The notes below the pieces were generated by a model. It was not told the DNA's origin. It searched no databases and saw nothing but the letters and a program-made list of their open reading frames with translations. From Leptospira ognonensis (lineage in GTDB: Bacteria > Spirochaetota > Leptospiria > Leptospirales > Leptospiraceae), in NCBI RefSeq assembly GCF_004770745.1, contig NZ_RQGD01000035.1:124001-188000 (forward strand): 64,000 nt of DNA. Direction: 5' to 3'. Positions within the stretch are counted from its first letter, which is position 1; the number at the start of each line of letters is the position of its first letter. Of the stretch, positions 39,992 to 48,244 are shown piece after piece. Made by a program: the position numbers and the translations under genes.

Positions 39992-40456
39992 TTATTCTGT
40001 TTCGATTGTGATTTTTTCCACAGTGAAGACCAAATTATCTCTTTTTAGAATTCTTACCTTACCACCTTTACCAATTCGCTCTTCAGTCGAAATGGCATCC
40101 CAGACTGTGCCTTGGAACCAAACCTTTCCGCCAAGTTCGCCTACTAAAACATCTTTTTCGACGGTAACAATTTGGTTTAAGTAGTCATCCTTGATGTATG
40201 GATCTTTAGATTTTTCCGATTTGAATAGTTTTCTGACAAAATGACCGCCAAGCAGTAAGGAACCAAGGGTAGATACCATCCATAGGATCACCTGGTTGGT
40301 AAATGACATGGTTACGAGTCTCGTCACCATACCTGTGATGAGCCCTCCAATTCCGAGAAACATAATGAACGTGCCAGGAAAAACAAATTCCAGGAGAATG
40401 AATACGATGCCACCGATGACCCAAAGGTAGGGCGTGTTTTGAAATAAAATTTCCAA
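39992..40456 (-). CDS. NfeD-like membrane protein
   Basis: 154 residues from a TTG at 40456 that has GGAG 6 nt before it; a TTG at 40474 would add six residues but has no ribosome site. Two or three membrane helices (YLWVIGGIVFILLEFVFPG; MFLGIGGLITGMVTRLV; QVILWMVSTLGSLLLGG) are followed by an OB-fold domain (GELGGKVWFQGTVWDAIS, KGGKVRILKRDNLVFTVE). This is the short NfeD form without the serine protease domain. NfeD proteins partner SPFH proteins, two of which lie downstream on the same strand. Confidence 0.88.
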   Translation of the reverse strand: MEILFQNTPYLWVIGGIVFILLEFVFPGTFIMFLGIGGLITGMVTRLVTMSFTNQVILWMVSTLGSLLLGGHFVRKLFKSEKSKDPYIKDDYLNQIVTVEKDVLVGELGGKVWFQGTVWDAISTEERIGKGGKVRILKRDNLVFTVEKITIETE

Positions 40457-40549
40457 TGATGTCTCCGAGCCCAAGTAAGTCCGTCTTTCGCTCTCCTGGC
40501 AAGAAAAATTATACTTTGAATCTTGTAGAAAGAATAAACGCTGGAGGGA

Positions 40550-40990
40550 ATGATAAAAAGAATAGCCATCTCTCTCATTGGTATTTTTTTCCTTCTACAA
40601 TTATTTCCTGTCGACAGGTCCACGGCATCAGAGGAGGCTCCCGTCCTTGCGAGTGAGCCTGTTCTCACAATCCTAAGAAAAAGTTGTTATGATTGCCATT
40701 CAGACCAAACCAAATGGCCATTGTATTCCTATGTATTTCCCATCTCCCTGTTCCTGAAAAACCACATTGAGGAAGGCAAAGAGGAGCTCAATTTTTCAAA
40801 ATGGGAGAAACTCAGCCCGAAACAAAAAGCAACAGCCGCAGATAGCATCATTGAGGAGATAGAAGAGCGAAATATGCCCCTTTTTAGTTACACACTCATC
40901 CATAACGAAGCTAAGTTATCCGACAAGGAAATTCAAATTCTGAAAGATTGGGCAGAAAAAATAAATGCCTCTTATGAAGAGGAGCCCTAG
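40550..40990 (+). CDS. Haem-binding domain protein (CxxCH)
   Basis: 146 residues. An N-terminal signal (IAISLIGIFFLLQLFPVDRS) leads to the periplasm. KSCYDCHSDQTKWPLYSYV is the CxxCH haem site with the WP-LYSYV pattern of the small haem_bd family. DSIIEEIEERNMPLFSYTLIH supplies the Met expected as distal ligand. Proteins of this family are single-haem c-type cytochromes of unclear role. The TAG stop directly abuts the argH start, an odd pairing with no obvious metabolic sense. Confidence 0.88.
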   Translation: MIKRIAISLIGIFFLLQLFPVDRSTASEEAPVLASEPVLTILRKSCYDCHSDQTKWPLYSYVFPISLFLKNHIEEGKEELNFSKWEKLSPKQKATAADSIIEEIEERNMPLFSYTLIHNEAKLSDKEIQILKDWAEKINASYEEEP

Positions 40991-42421
40991 ATGAAACAAA
41001 AGAAATTATGGGGTGGAAGATTTGCACAAGCACCCTCATCACTTATGGTTCGCATCGGGGAGTCGATATCTTTTGACCGTGAGCTTTATAAGCAAGATAT
41101 CAAGGGTTCCATTTCTCATTCAAGAATGCTAAAAAAAATAGGCATCCTTACGAATGAGGAACAAAAAAAAATTGAACGCGGTCTTCTTCAAATACGTGAA
41201 GAAATCACATCAGGTACCTTTGTTTTTAAAATGGAAGATGAAGACATTCATATGTCGGTTGAAACTCGCCTAACTGAACTTTTGGGAGATTTAGGAAAAA
41301 AACTACATACAGCAAGATCTCGTAATGACCAGGTTTCGCAGGACGTAAGACTTTATCTAAAAGATGAAATTCGAGAGATTCTTGTACTAATGAAACGACT
41401 ACTGGACACTTGGGTCGCGAAAGCGGAAAACAATGTAGATGTCATGATTCCTGGCTACACCCATTTACAAATTGCACAACCGATTCGTGCTTCCCATTAT
41501 TTTTTATCTCATTTCTGGGCGAACGTTCGCGATTTTGAAGACTTCTGGAGCGCTTACGAAAGGTCTGACGAACTCGTGTTAGGCTCAGGTGCTTTGGCGG
41601 GTGTGAATTATGAGACAGATAGAGAGTTTTTGAAAACCGATTTGGGACTTAATAAAGTTTCAGAAAATTCTATTGATGCGGTGAGCCAACGCGATCACAT
41701 TCTCAAATTTTTGTTTGCTTCTTCACAGTTTTACATCCATGCCTCACGATTTTGCGAAGAGGTGATTCTCTTTTCCTCTCAGGAATTTTCTTACTTTAAG
41801 CTGCCAGATTCACTGACCACTGGTTCTTCCATCATGCCGCAAAAGAAAAATCCGGATGTAGCAGAGTTGATTCGTGGGAAATCGGGAAGAGTGATTGGCG
41901 GTTTAAACCACATCTTTCTGATGATGAAAGGGACTCCGTTTGCCTACAATCGTGATTTCCAAGAGGACAAAATTCCACTTTTCGATTGCGTCAAACAGAT
42001 GAAGCTTGGGCTCGAAGGGATCACTGAGATGGTTGAAGGAGTTCAAATCTTTCCCGCAAATGCCTTAAGGTCTTTGCGTGCTGGATTTAGTACAGCAACT
42101 GATCTTGCCGATTGGCTCGTGTTTCAAAAAAAGATTCCATTTCGTACCTCCCATGAAATAGTTGGGGAACTTGTTAAAGTTTGCTCGGAGAAGGGTTGGG
42201 ATTTGTTTTCAATTCCAACGGCCGAAAGAGCGAAAGTGAATCCAGTTCTTGCAGAGCCAGGTTATGAAGAATCGATTGCCCTTGAAACTTCTTGCGATAA
42301 AAAAAATGTCTATGGTGGTACGGCTCGAAAAAGGCAAATGGAGCAACTAAGGGCAGCTAAGCGAAAAATCAAAGAGTTCGAAAAAAAAATCAATATCGTT
42401 TTCAAAGGAACTAAAAACTAA
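40991..42421 (+). CDS. argH: Argininosuccinate lyase
   Basis: Last step of arginine synthesis: splits argininosuccinate to arginine and fumarate. 476 residues, normal length for the fumarase/aspartase superfamily enzyme. The signature [12 protein letters not shown] with the catalytic Ser loop is present, as are [16 protein letters not shown] and [11 protein letters not shown] near the N-terminus. The ATG is immediately after the upstream stop, so translation is coupled. The cyclophilin lipoprotein gene follows after 3 bp. Confidence 0.97.
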   Translation: MKQKKLWGGRFAQAPSSLMVRIGESISFDRELYKQDIKGSISHSRMLKKIGILTNEEQKKIERGLLQIREEITSGTFVFKMEDEDIHMSVETRLTELLGDLGKKLHTARSRNDQVSQDVRLYLKDEIREILVLMKRLLDTWVAKAENNVDVMIPGYTHLQIAQPIRASHYFLSHFWANVRDFEDFWSAYERSDELVLGSGALAGVNYETDREFLKTDLGLNKVSENSIDAVSQRDHILKFLFASSQFYIHASRFCEEVILFSSQEFSYFKLPDSLTTGSSIMPQKKNPDVAELIRGKSGRVIGGLNHIFLMMKGTPFAYNRDFQEDKIPLFDCVKQMKLGLEGITEMVEGVQIFPANALRSLRAGFSTATDLADWLVFQKKIPFRTSHEIVGELVKVCSEKGWDLFSIPTAERAKVNPVLAEPGYEESIALETSCDKKNVYGGTARKRQMEQLRAAKRKIKEFEKKINIVFKGTKN

Positions 42422-42424
42422 ACT

Positions 42425-43297
42425 ATGCGATCTAGACATTACTTATCTATAACCCTTTTTATCTTAGGAATCAGCCTGATTTTTATCACTTGTTCCAATA
42501 AAAAATTTAAAAAAAATATCTATGAACCTGTCAGTTATGCGAAACAAAATGTGATTGTTAAAAAACAAGAAGGAACCTCCATCAAGCTGCCTGACAAACC
42601 CGCAATCTATGCCGTCATGACTACGACCTCGGGGGATATGGTCCTAGAATTGTATGCAAACGAAGCACCAAAGACCGTTCAAAATTTCATTGATCTTGCC
42701 CAAGGCGAAAAAGAATTTAACACCGAGAAGGGAATGGAGAAAAGACCATTTTATGATGGTCTTAAATTTCATAGGGTCATTAAAGATTTTATGGCACAAG
42801 GTGGTTGTCCGAGAGGTGATGGTACGGGCGGTCCAGGTTATAAGTTCGAAGATGAAATCAACGGCAAATCCTTAGGCTTAGATACGCTCAAAGTAAAAGA
42901 AGCACCGTATTACCAGACACAATTGCAAAGAGCCGTTTTATCCGAGTTCAATATCCAATCCCGTCAAGAATTAGAAGAAAAAGGTCAAGAAGTAGAAGCA
43001 GCGTACATGGATGCTATGGAATTATCAGCTTTGGAAATTTTGCATCGTGTCGGGTATCGATTCAACGAAGTATTGACGAGTAAAAGACCCGTTAGAGGAT
43101 CTCTTGCAATGGCAAATGCTGGTCCAAATACGAATGGATCCCAGTTTTTTATCAACCAAGTGGATAATGTGAATCTAACGGGCATTCATACAGTGTTCGG
43201 TCAGCTGGTTACGGGTTATGAAGTTTTAGATCGTATCATCGAAAAGGGAAATTTGCAAACCACGATCAAACATATTGCAATCATAGACAAAAGATAA
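42425..43297 (+). CDS. Cyclophilin-type peptidyl-prolyl isomerase lipoprotein with a large insert
   Basis: 290 residues. The signal ends in LIFITC, a relaxed lipobox with the lipidated Cys at 23. The cyclophilin domain starts near 60: FYDGLKFHRVIKDFMAQGG (catalytic Arg117), GPGYKFEDEI, then a helical insert of about 75 residues (147-221), and the core resumes with RGSLAMANAGPNTNGSQFFI. Ordinary cyclophilins have no such insert at this place. It is probably a periplasmic or outer-membrane-anchored folding catalyst. It shares one base with the next gene (TAATG). Confidence 0.9.
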   Translation: MRSRHYLSITLFILGISLIFITCSNKKFKKNIYEPVSYAKQNVIVKKQEGTSIKLPDKPAIYAVMTTTSGDMVLELYANEAPKTVQNFIDLAQGEKEFNTEKGMEKRPFYDGLKFHRVIKDFMAQGGCPRGDGTGGPGYKFEDEINGKSLGLDTLKVKEAPYYQTQLQRAVLSEFNIQSRQELEEKGQEVEAAYMDAMELSALEILHRVGYRFNEVLTSKRPVRGSLAMANAGPNTNGSQFFINQVDNVNLTGIHTVFGQLVTGYEVLDRIIEKGNLQTTIKHIAIIDKR

Positions 43298-43887
43298 TGA
43301 GTTACCTTGAAGGTATAGAAACCATCCAGAAGTATACATCTGGTTCCTCTGTGGAGCCAGTTCTCGAATTCATTAGAAACGTAAATCATGATGAAGCGGG
43401 ATTTTCGCAAGCTCTTGATGAAATTGGCGGTATCAATCGTTATCCAGATACTTTACTTGGTCTTTTGTCATTTATGAGTTTCATTCTTGGACAAAAAAAA
43501 AGAGTAAATGATCTCTACGAACAGGCATTGGATCGATATGAGAAACTAAATCAAGAGACAGCAAAAAGGCGACCTACAGAAGAAGAAGCAAAAATCAAAA
43601 AAACACTTACTGACTTTATTCTGAAGGTGGAAAAAGTTTTCGAAATCCAAGACCTGACAGATGAGAGCCTTGTGAAAGAATTAAATCGGTTTGTCTCCGA
43701 AGCGAATCTCTATGGAATTACAGAAAACGAAGTAAAGAACCTCAAATTGGCAACGAAAACGATTGCGCTCATCGAATCGCATCTTGATAAACATAGGGAA
43801 AATTACTATCAGTACAAAAAACTACGTAGCATTTTTGAGCGCCTCATCCGGATTTCCGATTATATACTCGCTGATGCCAAGAGATAG
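43297..43887 (+). CDS. Conserved-looking cytoplasmic protein of unknown function
   Basis: 196 residues. I do not recognise a family. It lacks a signal peptide or membrane helix and is mostly helical, with charged stretches such as KRRPTEEEAKIKKTLTDFILKVEKVFE. The start ATG overlaps the cyclophilin stop by 1 bp, so it is in the argH-fliM operon. Position two genes before fliM allows a motility link, but nothing in the sequence shows one. Confidence 0.7.
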   Translation: MSYLEGIETIQKYTSGSSVEPVLEFIRNVNHDEAGFSQALDEIGGINRYPDTLLGLLSFMSFILGQKKRVNDLYEQALDRYEKLNQETAKRRPTEEEAKIKKTLTDFILKVEKVFEIQDLTDESLVKELNRFVSEANLYGITENEVKNLKLATKTIALIESHLDKHRENYYQYKKLRSIFERLIRISDYILADAKR

Positions 43888-43955
43888 CCTCGAATTTGAG
43901 TTATGTCTTAAAAAAACTATTTCAGATTTCTAAAATCTGCCGAAATGAATACTGT

Positions 43956-44948
43956 ATGCGTTCCGCCATCAGAATCATCTTATTATTGGTATTAGCTCTT
44001 ACGCAGGCTGCCCTGGCCGTCCCAGATCGTGATGCGAGAGGGGATTCGATTGAAAATTTTACGGCCTTACAATCTAAAATTAAAGTGACCTTACCCCAGA
44101 GAAATTTTGTAGAAGGGGAACGCATTCCTTTAAACTATTCCATTTTCAATACGGGAAAAGAAGTCGTTAGGTTGTTTCCCGCAGGCGACTACAGATACAG
44201 TTTTCAAATCATCATAAAGGATGAGGATGATCGGTTATTGGCGCCAATAGAGGATCCAGATTTCCATGACCCTATACTGAAACGCCGTAATACAATTGTT
44301 AATTTGGTTGGAGATGAAAACAAAGAAATCATTCTGCATAAAAATGAATCATTCTCAAAAACGATCTATCTAGATGAATTGTATTCATTTCACCCAGGCC
44401 ATAAATACTTTGTGACGGGGTATTTTTATCCAAATTATACCGAAGATAAAAAAAGTTTCTTAAGGTCTGAAAATACTTCTTCTTTTCTCTTCCAAAAGGC
44501 CAAACGAGATCGTAATTACACACCTTTAGCACAAAACATTGGTGAAACTGGTAAGATTACGCCGGAAGAAACCATTTTTTTGTTTCTAGGGTCAGAAATG
44601 AAGAAGAACTGGGAATCTCACTTCAAATGGATTGATTTTTCAGAATATATATTAAATTATGATCGCTTCAGTGGCATGTATGTAGAGAGTCCAGTATCAG
44701 ATAGAGATTCCGTAGTAGAAGAGTTTAAAGAATATCTAACGACAGCTCCCTCGGGCAATTTAAAATACTTTAAAGTTTTAAATGTCGACTATCCTAGTAA
44801 GAATGATGCACGGGTTCAGGTTTATGTAGAACGGATGCAAGGTCGTTTTAAAACAAGATATGAGTATAGCTACTCCATGAAAAAAAACGAGGGCGACCAC
44901 TTCGGTTTTTGGCAGATTAAGAATCTTTTGGTAAAGGTAAAAAAATGA
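43956..44948 (+). CDS. Exported protein of unknown function upstream of fliM
   Basis: 330 residues from the ATG at 43956, chosen because a signal peptide begins there (SAIRIILLLVLALTQAALA, cleavage near 19); a TTG at 43896 would place 20 polar residues before it. The mature part begins with a beta-sandwich-like segment (IKVTLPQRNFVEGERIPLNYSIFNTGKEVV) that resembles bacterial domains of immunoglobulin fold. A helical and an NTF2-like C-terminal part follow (VEEFKEYLTT; VQVYVERMQGRFKTRYEYSY). It overlaps fliM by 4 bp (ATGA). No function assigned. Confidence 0.7.
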   Translation: MRSAIRIILLLVLALTQAALAVPDRDARGDSIENFTALQSKIKVTLPQRNFVEGERIPLNYSIFNTGKEVVRLFPAGDYRYSFQIIIKDEDDRLLAPIEDPDFHDPILKRRNTIVNLVGDENKEIILHKNESFSKTIYLDELYSFHPGHKYFVTGYFYPNYTEDKKSFLRSENTSSFLFQKAKRDRNYTPLAQNIGETGKITPEETIFLFLGSEMKKNWESHFKWIDFSEYILNYDRFSGMYVESPVSDRDSVVEEFKEYLTTAPSGNLKYFKVLNVDYPSKNDARVQVYVERMQGRFKTRYEYSYSMKKNEGDHFGFWQIKNLLVKVKK

Positions 44949-45970
44949 CCGAAATCCTTTCGCAAGACGAAATTGATGCGCTGTTAAATGCCATATCTTC
45001 AGGTGAAGTTTCCGAAGATGAATATTCATCCGTTGGTGAACAGAAAAAAGTAAAAATATACGACTTTAAACGTCCTGATAAGTTTTCAAAAGACCAGATA
45101 CGTACACTTCAGATGATGCATGAGACTTTTGCTCGTCTTGCAACCACGGGACTCTCTGCACAGTTACGTGCCTTAGTTGTAGTTCACGTAGCTTCCGTGG
45201 ATCAGCTTACTTACGAGGAATTCATACGTTCAATCCCAAATCCAACAACCCTTGCGGTGATCAACATGGATCCGTTGCGTGGTTCAGCCATTCTAGAGAT
45301 TGACCCTTCCATTTCCTTTACGATCATAGATCGATTGTTTGGTGGTAAAGGTGAGTCATCCAAAGTCAATAGGGAACTTTCTGATATCGAGCTATCTGTA
45401 ATGGAAGGTATTATTGTCCGGATCCTAGGTAACTTGCGTGAATCCTGGTCTACAGTTATTGATTTGCGACCACGTCTTGGAAACATTGAAACTAACCCGC
45501 AGTTTGCGCAAGTTGTTCCGCCCAATGACATGGTGGTATTAATTACCCTTGAGACGAAAGTGGGAGAGGTGGAAGGAATGACCAACCTTTGTATTCCCTA
45601 TATCACGATTGAACCTATTATTAATAAGTTATCAGCGCAGTATTGGTATTCTTCCATTCGTAAAGGTGAGGTAGATGAAAACAGAGCCGTCATCCAAGAG
45701 CGACTGGACCAAGTTAAGATCCCACTCATATCTGAAGTTGGAAGTGTTGATATCAGTTTAAATGATCTAATGAACCTGCAAATGGGAGATGTCATCAAAT
45801 TGGAGAACACCCCTATTAAAAGTGATCTGACCGTGAAGGTAGGAGATCGAGGAAAATTTAAAGCAACACCTGGCAAAGTGGGCAACCGATTGGCCATTCA
45901 AATCGGCGATTCCATTGAAGATATACCAGACGAACTCCTTGGATCAACTCGTTCCGAACAAGAATACTAA
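44945..45970 (+). CDS. fliM: Flagellar motor switch protein FliM
   Basis: 341 residues. The N-terminal ILSQDEIDALLNAI is the CheY-P binding peptide. The middle domain, related to CheC, includes DQLTYEEFIRSIPNPTTLAVINM and RLFGGKGESSKVNRELSDIE. The C-terminal SpoA domain pairs with FliN. It receives the chemotaxis signal from a CheY such as the one at 19782 and sets rotation direction. Translation is coupled to the preceding gene by a 4-bp ATGA overlap. fliN is not adjacent, unlike many bacteria. Confidence 0.97.
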   Translation: MTEILSQDEIDALLNAISSGEVSEDEYSSVGEQKKVKIYDFKRPDKFSKDQIRTLQMMHETFARLATTGLSAQLRALVVVHVASVDQLTYEEFIRSIPNPTTLAVINMDPLRGSAILEIDPSISFTIIDRLFGGKGESSKVNRELSDIELSVMEGIIVRILGNLRESWSTVIDLRPRLGNIETNPQFAQVVPPNDMVVLITLETKVGEVEGMTNLCIPYITIEPIINKLSAQYWYSSIRKGEVDENRAVIQERLDQVKIPLISEVGSVDISLNDLMNLQMGDVIKLENTPIKSDLTVKVGDRGKFKATPGKVGNRLAIQIGDSIEDIPDELLGSTRSEQEY

Positions 45971-45995
45971 ATCCAAAGCGGAAAATCCAAATCTA

Positions 45996-47312
45996 GTGAA
46001 GAGATCTGGATTTACATTCTCCTTGATTTTATGTCTTGCGACGAGTGTAGGCATATTTTCACAGCCAAATTCTCCTAAATCGAAAAAGAAAGAAAATACT
46101 AAGCTAATCTTACTATCCATCGACGGATTTTTGGGTTCCTACTTTGAATCACCCGAGATTCTCAAGCTTGTTCCGAACCTAAAGGAATTCTCAGAGAGGT
46201 CCGCGTTCTCATACCGTATAAAGACTGTTAATCCCTCCGTTACTTATCCCGCGCATACTTCTATGATTACAGGTGTCGACCCTGGAATTCATGGGATTTA
46301 TAATAACACACCGTTAGATCCTTTTGAGAAAAATGACGGTGGTTGGACTTGGTATGCTGAGGATATCAAAGTTGAGACACTTTGGGATCTGGCTCGGGGT
46401 GCAAATAAAACCGTTGGGAATGTTTTTTGGCCTGTTACCGTCGGTGCTGAAATTAAATACAATCTGCCACAGTACTGGCGAAAAAAAATCCCAGAGGATG
46501 ATAAACTGCTCCGAGCTCTTTCAACGAAAGGTTTACATAGGTTAGCAGAATCATATGTTGGAAGTCCATTAAATGATATGTCAAAAGATCAGGTTAAGTT
46601 CCGTACGGCCCTTTGGATGTACGAGTCCTTTCACCCGGACCTGCTTTTGGTTTATACAACAGATCTAGATACAATCCACCACGGATACGGTACCCACTCG
46701 GAAAAGGCTAAGGAAAAATTAAAGGAAATCGATTTCGAATTCGGGGAATTTATAAAGTCCTTGAAATTATATGAGAGACGTGACCTTGCCCTGATCCTGA
46801 TTTCAGATCATGGATTCCATTCAGCAAAACATTCCTGCGCACCAAATCTCTATTTATTAAAAAAAGGATATATCCATGCAGACGAACAGAAGTTTGATTT
46901 TATTTTTAAGAGTTCGGGCGGAACGGCTTTATTACTGCCTGGAACACGATCGCCTTCCATAGAGGAGCTTGCGGTCATAGAAAGAGATTTGCTTAGCGAG
47001 TGTCCAGGTGCCATTTGGACTTCTTTGGTCGGAAATTCAAATTTGAAATTACAACACCCTGATGCCATTGCCTTGCTTTCAACGAGAGCTCCTCTCTATT
47101 TTTCTGGTTCACGGAAAGGGGAAATTTTTTCTGAGTCGAAAACCTCGATACATGGTCACGGGTATGATGCAGAGATGAGAGAAATGGAGACAATCGGCGG
47201 TGTGTACTGGAAGGGAATAAAGGACAAAGAAGCTTGGAAACTGGTTACAGTCAAGGATGTCTTCAATCGAGCGAAAGAAATCCTATCGTTAACAAAAAGG
47301 AAAAAAAACTAA
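45996..47312 (+). CDS. Exported type I phosphodiesterase / nucleotide pyrophosphatase
   Basis: 438 residues from a GTG at 45996, where a signal peptide begins (RSGFTFSLILCLATSVGIFSQ). A TTG at 45915 would overlap fliM by 56 bp. The alkaline-phosphatase-superfamily domain has the metal site in LILLSIDGFLGSY, the nucleophile Thr in NPSVTYPAHTSMITG, TTDLDTIHHGYG and LILISDHGFHSAKH. The family cleaves phosphodiester or pyrophosphate bonds, commonly of nucleotides or lipids. It is probably periplasmic, last in the argH-fliM operon and co-directional with it. Confidence 0.9.
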   Translation: MKRSGFTFSLILCLATSVGIFSQPNSPKSKKKENTKLILLSIDGFLGSYFESPEILKLVPNLKEFSERSAFSYRIKTVNPSVTYPAHTSMITGVDPGIHGIYNNTPLDPFEKNDGGWTWYAEDIKVETLWDLARGANKTVGNVFWPVTVGAEIKYNLPQYWRKKIPEDDKLLRALSTKGLHRLAESYVGSPLNDMSKDQVKFRTALWMYESFHPDLLLVYTTDLDTIHHGYGTHSEKAKEKLKEIDFEFGEFIKSLKLYERRDLALILISDHGFHSAKHSCAPNLYLLKKGYIHADEQKFDFIFKSSGGTALLLPGTRSPSIEELAVIERDLLSECPGAIWTSLVGNSNLKLQHPDAIALLSTRAPLYFSGSRKGEIFSESKTSIHGHGYDAEMREMETIGGVYWKGIKDKEAWKLVTVKDVFNRAKEILSLTKRKKN

Positions 47313-47319
47313 ATGTTTT

Positions 47320-47535
47320 TTAGCGTTTCCAGTGGATGCATTCCCCTGGGCACTCATCCATTTCTTTTTGGACTTTCTTTTCATCATCCTCTGGAATGAC
47401 CGCGTCATTAATTGAGGCGCCATCAATATGCGTTTGAGATAGATCTTCTTCATCCATCATAAAATACTTTGGAAAATTATCAGCACATTGGTTGCACGAT
47501 GTACAATTGTCTTTGTCGACATAGGCTTTTCTCAT
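47320..47535 (-). CDS. Small single-cluster ferredoxin
   Basis: 71 residues. CTSCNQC (Cys11, 14, 17) near the start and Cys62 in ECPGEC would bind one 4Fe-4S cluster, the usual ligand set of mono-cluster ferredoxins; Cys66 is extra. The middle is acidic, as is common for electron carriers. Its start overlaps the SemiSWEET stop by 4 bp, so it is the last gene of a queF-SemiSWEET-ferredoxin unit. The redox partner is unknown; QueF itself uses NADPH. Confidence 0.9.
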   Translation of the reverse strand: MRKAYVDKDNCTSCNQCADNFPKYFMMDEEDLSQTHIDGASINDAVIPEDDEKKVQKEMDECPGECIHWKR

Positions 47536-47798
47536 AAAGATTCTTTCCTTATCTCAGAAATGATTTTATAATACAAAATAATGCTTACGGAAACGAGTGT
47601 GACCAGATTGGCAAGAATGATTGGAAGATTGGAGAGAGCAATACCATAAATCAACCAGAGTAAAACTCCAATCCCTTGTAAGATATACATGTTCCTTGAT
47701 ATATCGCGTGTTTGTCGAGTGAGGATCACGCGTAATACTTGTGGTAGATATGAAAGAGTTGTCAATATCGCCGCAAGATATCCGATTAAAATTTCCAT
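47532..47798 (-). CDS. SemiSWEET sugar transporter
   Basis: 88 residues, three membrane helices: IGYLAAILTTLSYLPQVLRV with the PQ motif at Pro19-Gln20, NMYILQGIGVLLWLIYGI, and PIILANLVTLVSVSIILYYK. This is the SemiSWEET triple-helix bundle that works as a dimer. A SemiSWEET of Leptospira biflexa is a structurally studied member, and this protein matches its layout. It shares 1 bp with queF (TAATG) and 4 bp with the ferredoxin gene. Sugars are the family substrate, but the queuosine neighbour makes the real cargo worth asking about. Confidence 0.93.
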   Translation of the reverse strand: MEILIGYLAAILTTLSYLPQVLRVILTRQTRDISRNMYILQGIGVLLWLIYGIALSNLPIILANLVTLVSVSIILYYKIISEIRKESL

Positions 47799-48202
47799 TA
47801 CTTATCTCTGTATTCTCTTCGAACCACTGTCTTGACGCCGCCGCGAACGTTATAATCTCCAACGACCTTTAGCGAGTACGGATCAACGGCAGCGACTAAA
47901 TCTTCTAGAACTTTATTTACAACATTCTCATGAAAAATGCCTACATTTCTAAAGGCTAAAAAGTACTCTTTGAGGGATTTTAGCTCCAGGCATTTCTCTC
48001 TCGGGGAATACTCGATAAAAATTTGTCCAAAATCAGGGAGACCTGTTTTGGGACAGACCGCTGTAAATTCGGGAATGGTGAACTCAATGGTATACTCTCT
48101 GCCTGAATAGACATTTTCGAACCATTCGATTTGGGGAGTCTTCCATTCTGGTATATGGTCTTGTTTGTCCTCATAAAGGGAGGCAGATTTTTTTTCCGAC
48201 AT
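47798..48202 (-). CDS. queF: NADPH-dependent 7-cyano-7-deazaguanine reductase
   Basis: Reduces preQ0 to preQ1 in queuosine synthesis for tRNA modification. 134 residues, the short (unimodular) type. Catalytic Cys50 and Asp57 lie in FTAVCPKTGLPDFGQ; the QueF motif ELKSLKEYFLAFRN and HENVVNKVLEDLV follow. It is divergent from guaA with 42 bp between the starts. That gap is too short for an obvious preQ1 riboswitch. No queC, queD or queE gene is in the window. Confidence 0.95.
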   Translation of the reverse strand: MSEKKSASLYEDKQDHIPEWKTPQIEWFENVYSGREYTIEFTIPEFTAVCPKTGLPDFGQIFIEYSPREKCLELKSLKEYFLAFRNVGIFHENVVNKVLEDLVAAVDPYSLKVVGDYNVRGGVKTVVRREYRDK

Positions 48203-48244
48203 TTGTTTACCGTAGTAATTGCAAAATTATTTTGGAACCATCCC

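Noticed and set aside
48203..48244. preQ1 riboswitch between queF and guaA
   Set aside because: The 42-bp gap is shared by two divergent genes and shows no C-rich hairpin with A-rich tail.
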